Translations under genes and position numbers: made by a program
Shown here: one piece after another, positions 63,621-64,000 of the stretch
Layout: every line of letters starts with the position of its first letter
Numbering within the stretch: position 1 is the first letter of the stretch
The notes under the pieces: generated by a model
Databases searched by the model: none
Seen by the model: only the letters and a program-made list of their open reading frames with translations
Told to the model about the DNA's origin: nothing
Assembly: GCF_028453695.1 (NCBI RefSeq)
Contig: NC_135774.1
Location: 5,766,001-5,830,000 of the forward strand
Origin: Augochlora pura
Taxonomy: Eukaryota; Arthropoda; Insecta; Hymenoptera; Halictidae
Reading direction: 5' to 3'
Length of the DNA: 64,000 nucleotides

Positions 63621-64000
63621 CGAACTAGCGTGAAACCGTAGTAGCGCACGAACAATTCTCAGATCGGTGTGTGAAAATAAATATACGGTGGTTCGCACTT
63701 TGCGGCGATAATAGAGAGGCCAACCCGTGATCGATTGCAAGGTATCGAAAGCTCGGTTAGCGGAGGACTCGGAAGAAAATCGCGCGACGATGATTGATAG
63801 TCAAAAATGCGCTCGCACGTGCCGGGACCATTAGGGCGAGCGCTTTAACGGGCCGGGCCGGTTTTCACGGCGAAACAAAAAGTACTCAGCTGGTTTGGCC
63901 ATCAATAAGACGTTACGTCCAATATGCAAGCGTTTTTCGTCGGACGTTGGAAACGATTTCGCTGGTGGAGCTCGCCGTTAGGAGCCGGCCCGTAAAATCT
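63621..64000. other. CpG-rich unique island at the window edge; no gene recognised
   Basis: Balanced to GC-rich sequence continuing past the window. No ORF, splice site or RNA gene is recognised. Confidence 0.4.

Noticed and set aside
1..64000. tRNA, rRNA or snRNA genes
   Set aside because: I looked for GGTTC-AANCC-type T-arms and other conserved RNA motifs by eye and found none with a fitting partner. A covariance-model scan would be decisive.

Overview
This window is eukaryotic nuclear DNA and very poor in genes. Nothing bacterial or phage-like is present: there are no operons, ribosome sites or dense ORFs. AT-rich deserts alternate with CpG-rich 'islands' of balanced composition, and piggyBac-type (TTAA), Tc1-type (TA) and LTR relics are common. 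This suggests an arthropod, most likely an insect. A hymenopteran (bee or ant) is my best guess from texture alone, with modest confidence. No complete host gene can be supported. The two best host-gene hints are a possible 3'-terminal coding exon at 48805-49110 and a possible first exon with a consensus splice donor at 58979-59136.

The dominant feature is a degenerate dispersed repeat built from words such as GACGTC, TTTAAGAC, TTTCAGAC and ATTCGA. It occurs in more than twenty blocks across the whole window. In places it forms clear tandem arrays: a 50-bp unit at 578-800, a 36-bp unit at 15152-15375 and a ~92-bp unit at 43570-43990. In others it forms hairpins (11110-11391). It also carries longer shared modules, such as ACACAGGACGTTTCTAGG, which recur tens of kilobases apart. 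A second palindromic repeat, built on AATATTCAAT, fills about 30.2-31.4 kb and 33.3-33.9 kb, with smaller patches elsewhere.

Decayed transposons are inserted into this matrix. (1) Several short TTAA-flanked piggyBac-type MITEs lie at 7622, 9193, 12769, 27427, 29845, 38247, 39294 and 40900, with a related element at 37738; some sit exactly in the TTAA of the GACGTC repeat. (2) A TA-flanked fold-back MITE (4498-5215) lies inside a minisatellite. (3) A second fold-back family has four copies (2170, 4000, 27176, 53437). (4) A 2.2-kb Tc1-type transposon relic (56634-58834, DD34E) is interrupted by a 361-bp solo LTR. (5) A non-LTR reverse-transcriptase relic (53894-55672, minus) is interrupted by a 780-bp solo LTR. 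(6) A third solo LTR stands alone at 49552-50269.

The islands between repeats (for example 3280-3960, 6280-7000, 14280-14830, 22480-23350, 26400-27060, 44090-44720 and 46170-46760) look like older single-copy DNA. They hold no recognisable protein or tRNA. They may carry regulatory sequence, introns or UTRs of genes outside the window, but the sequence alone does not show this.
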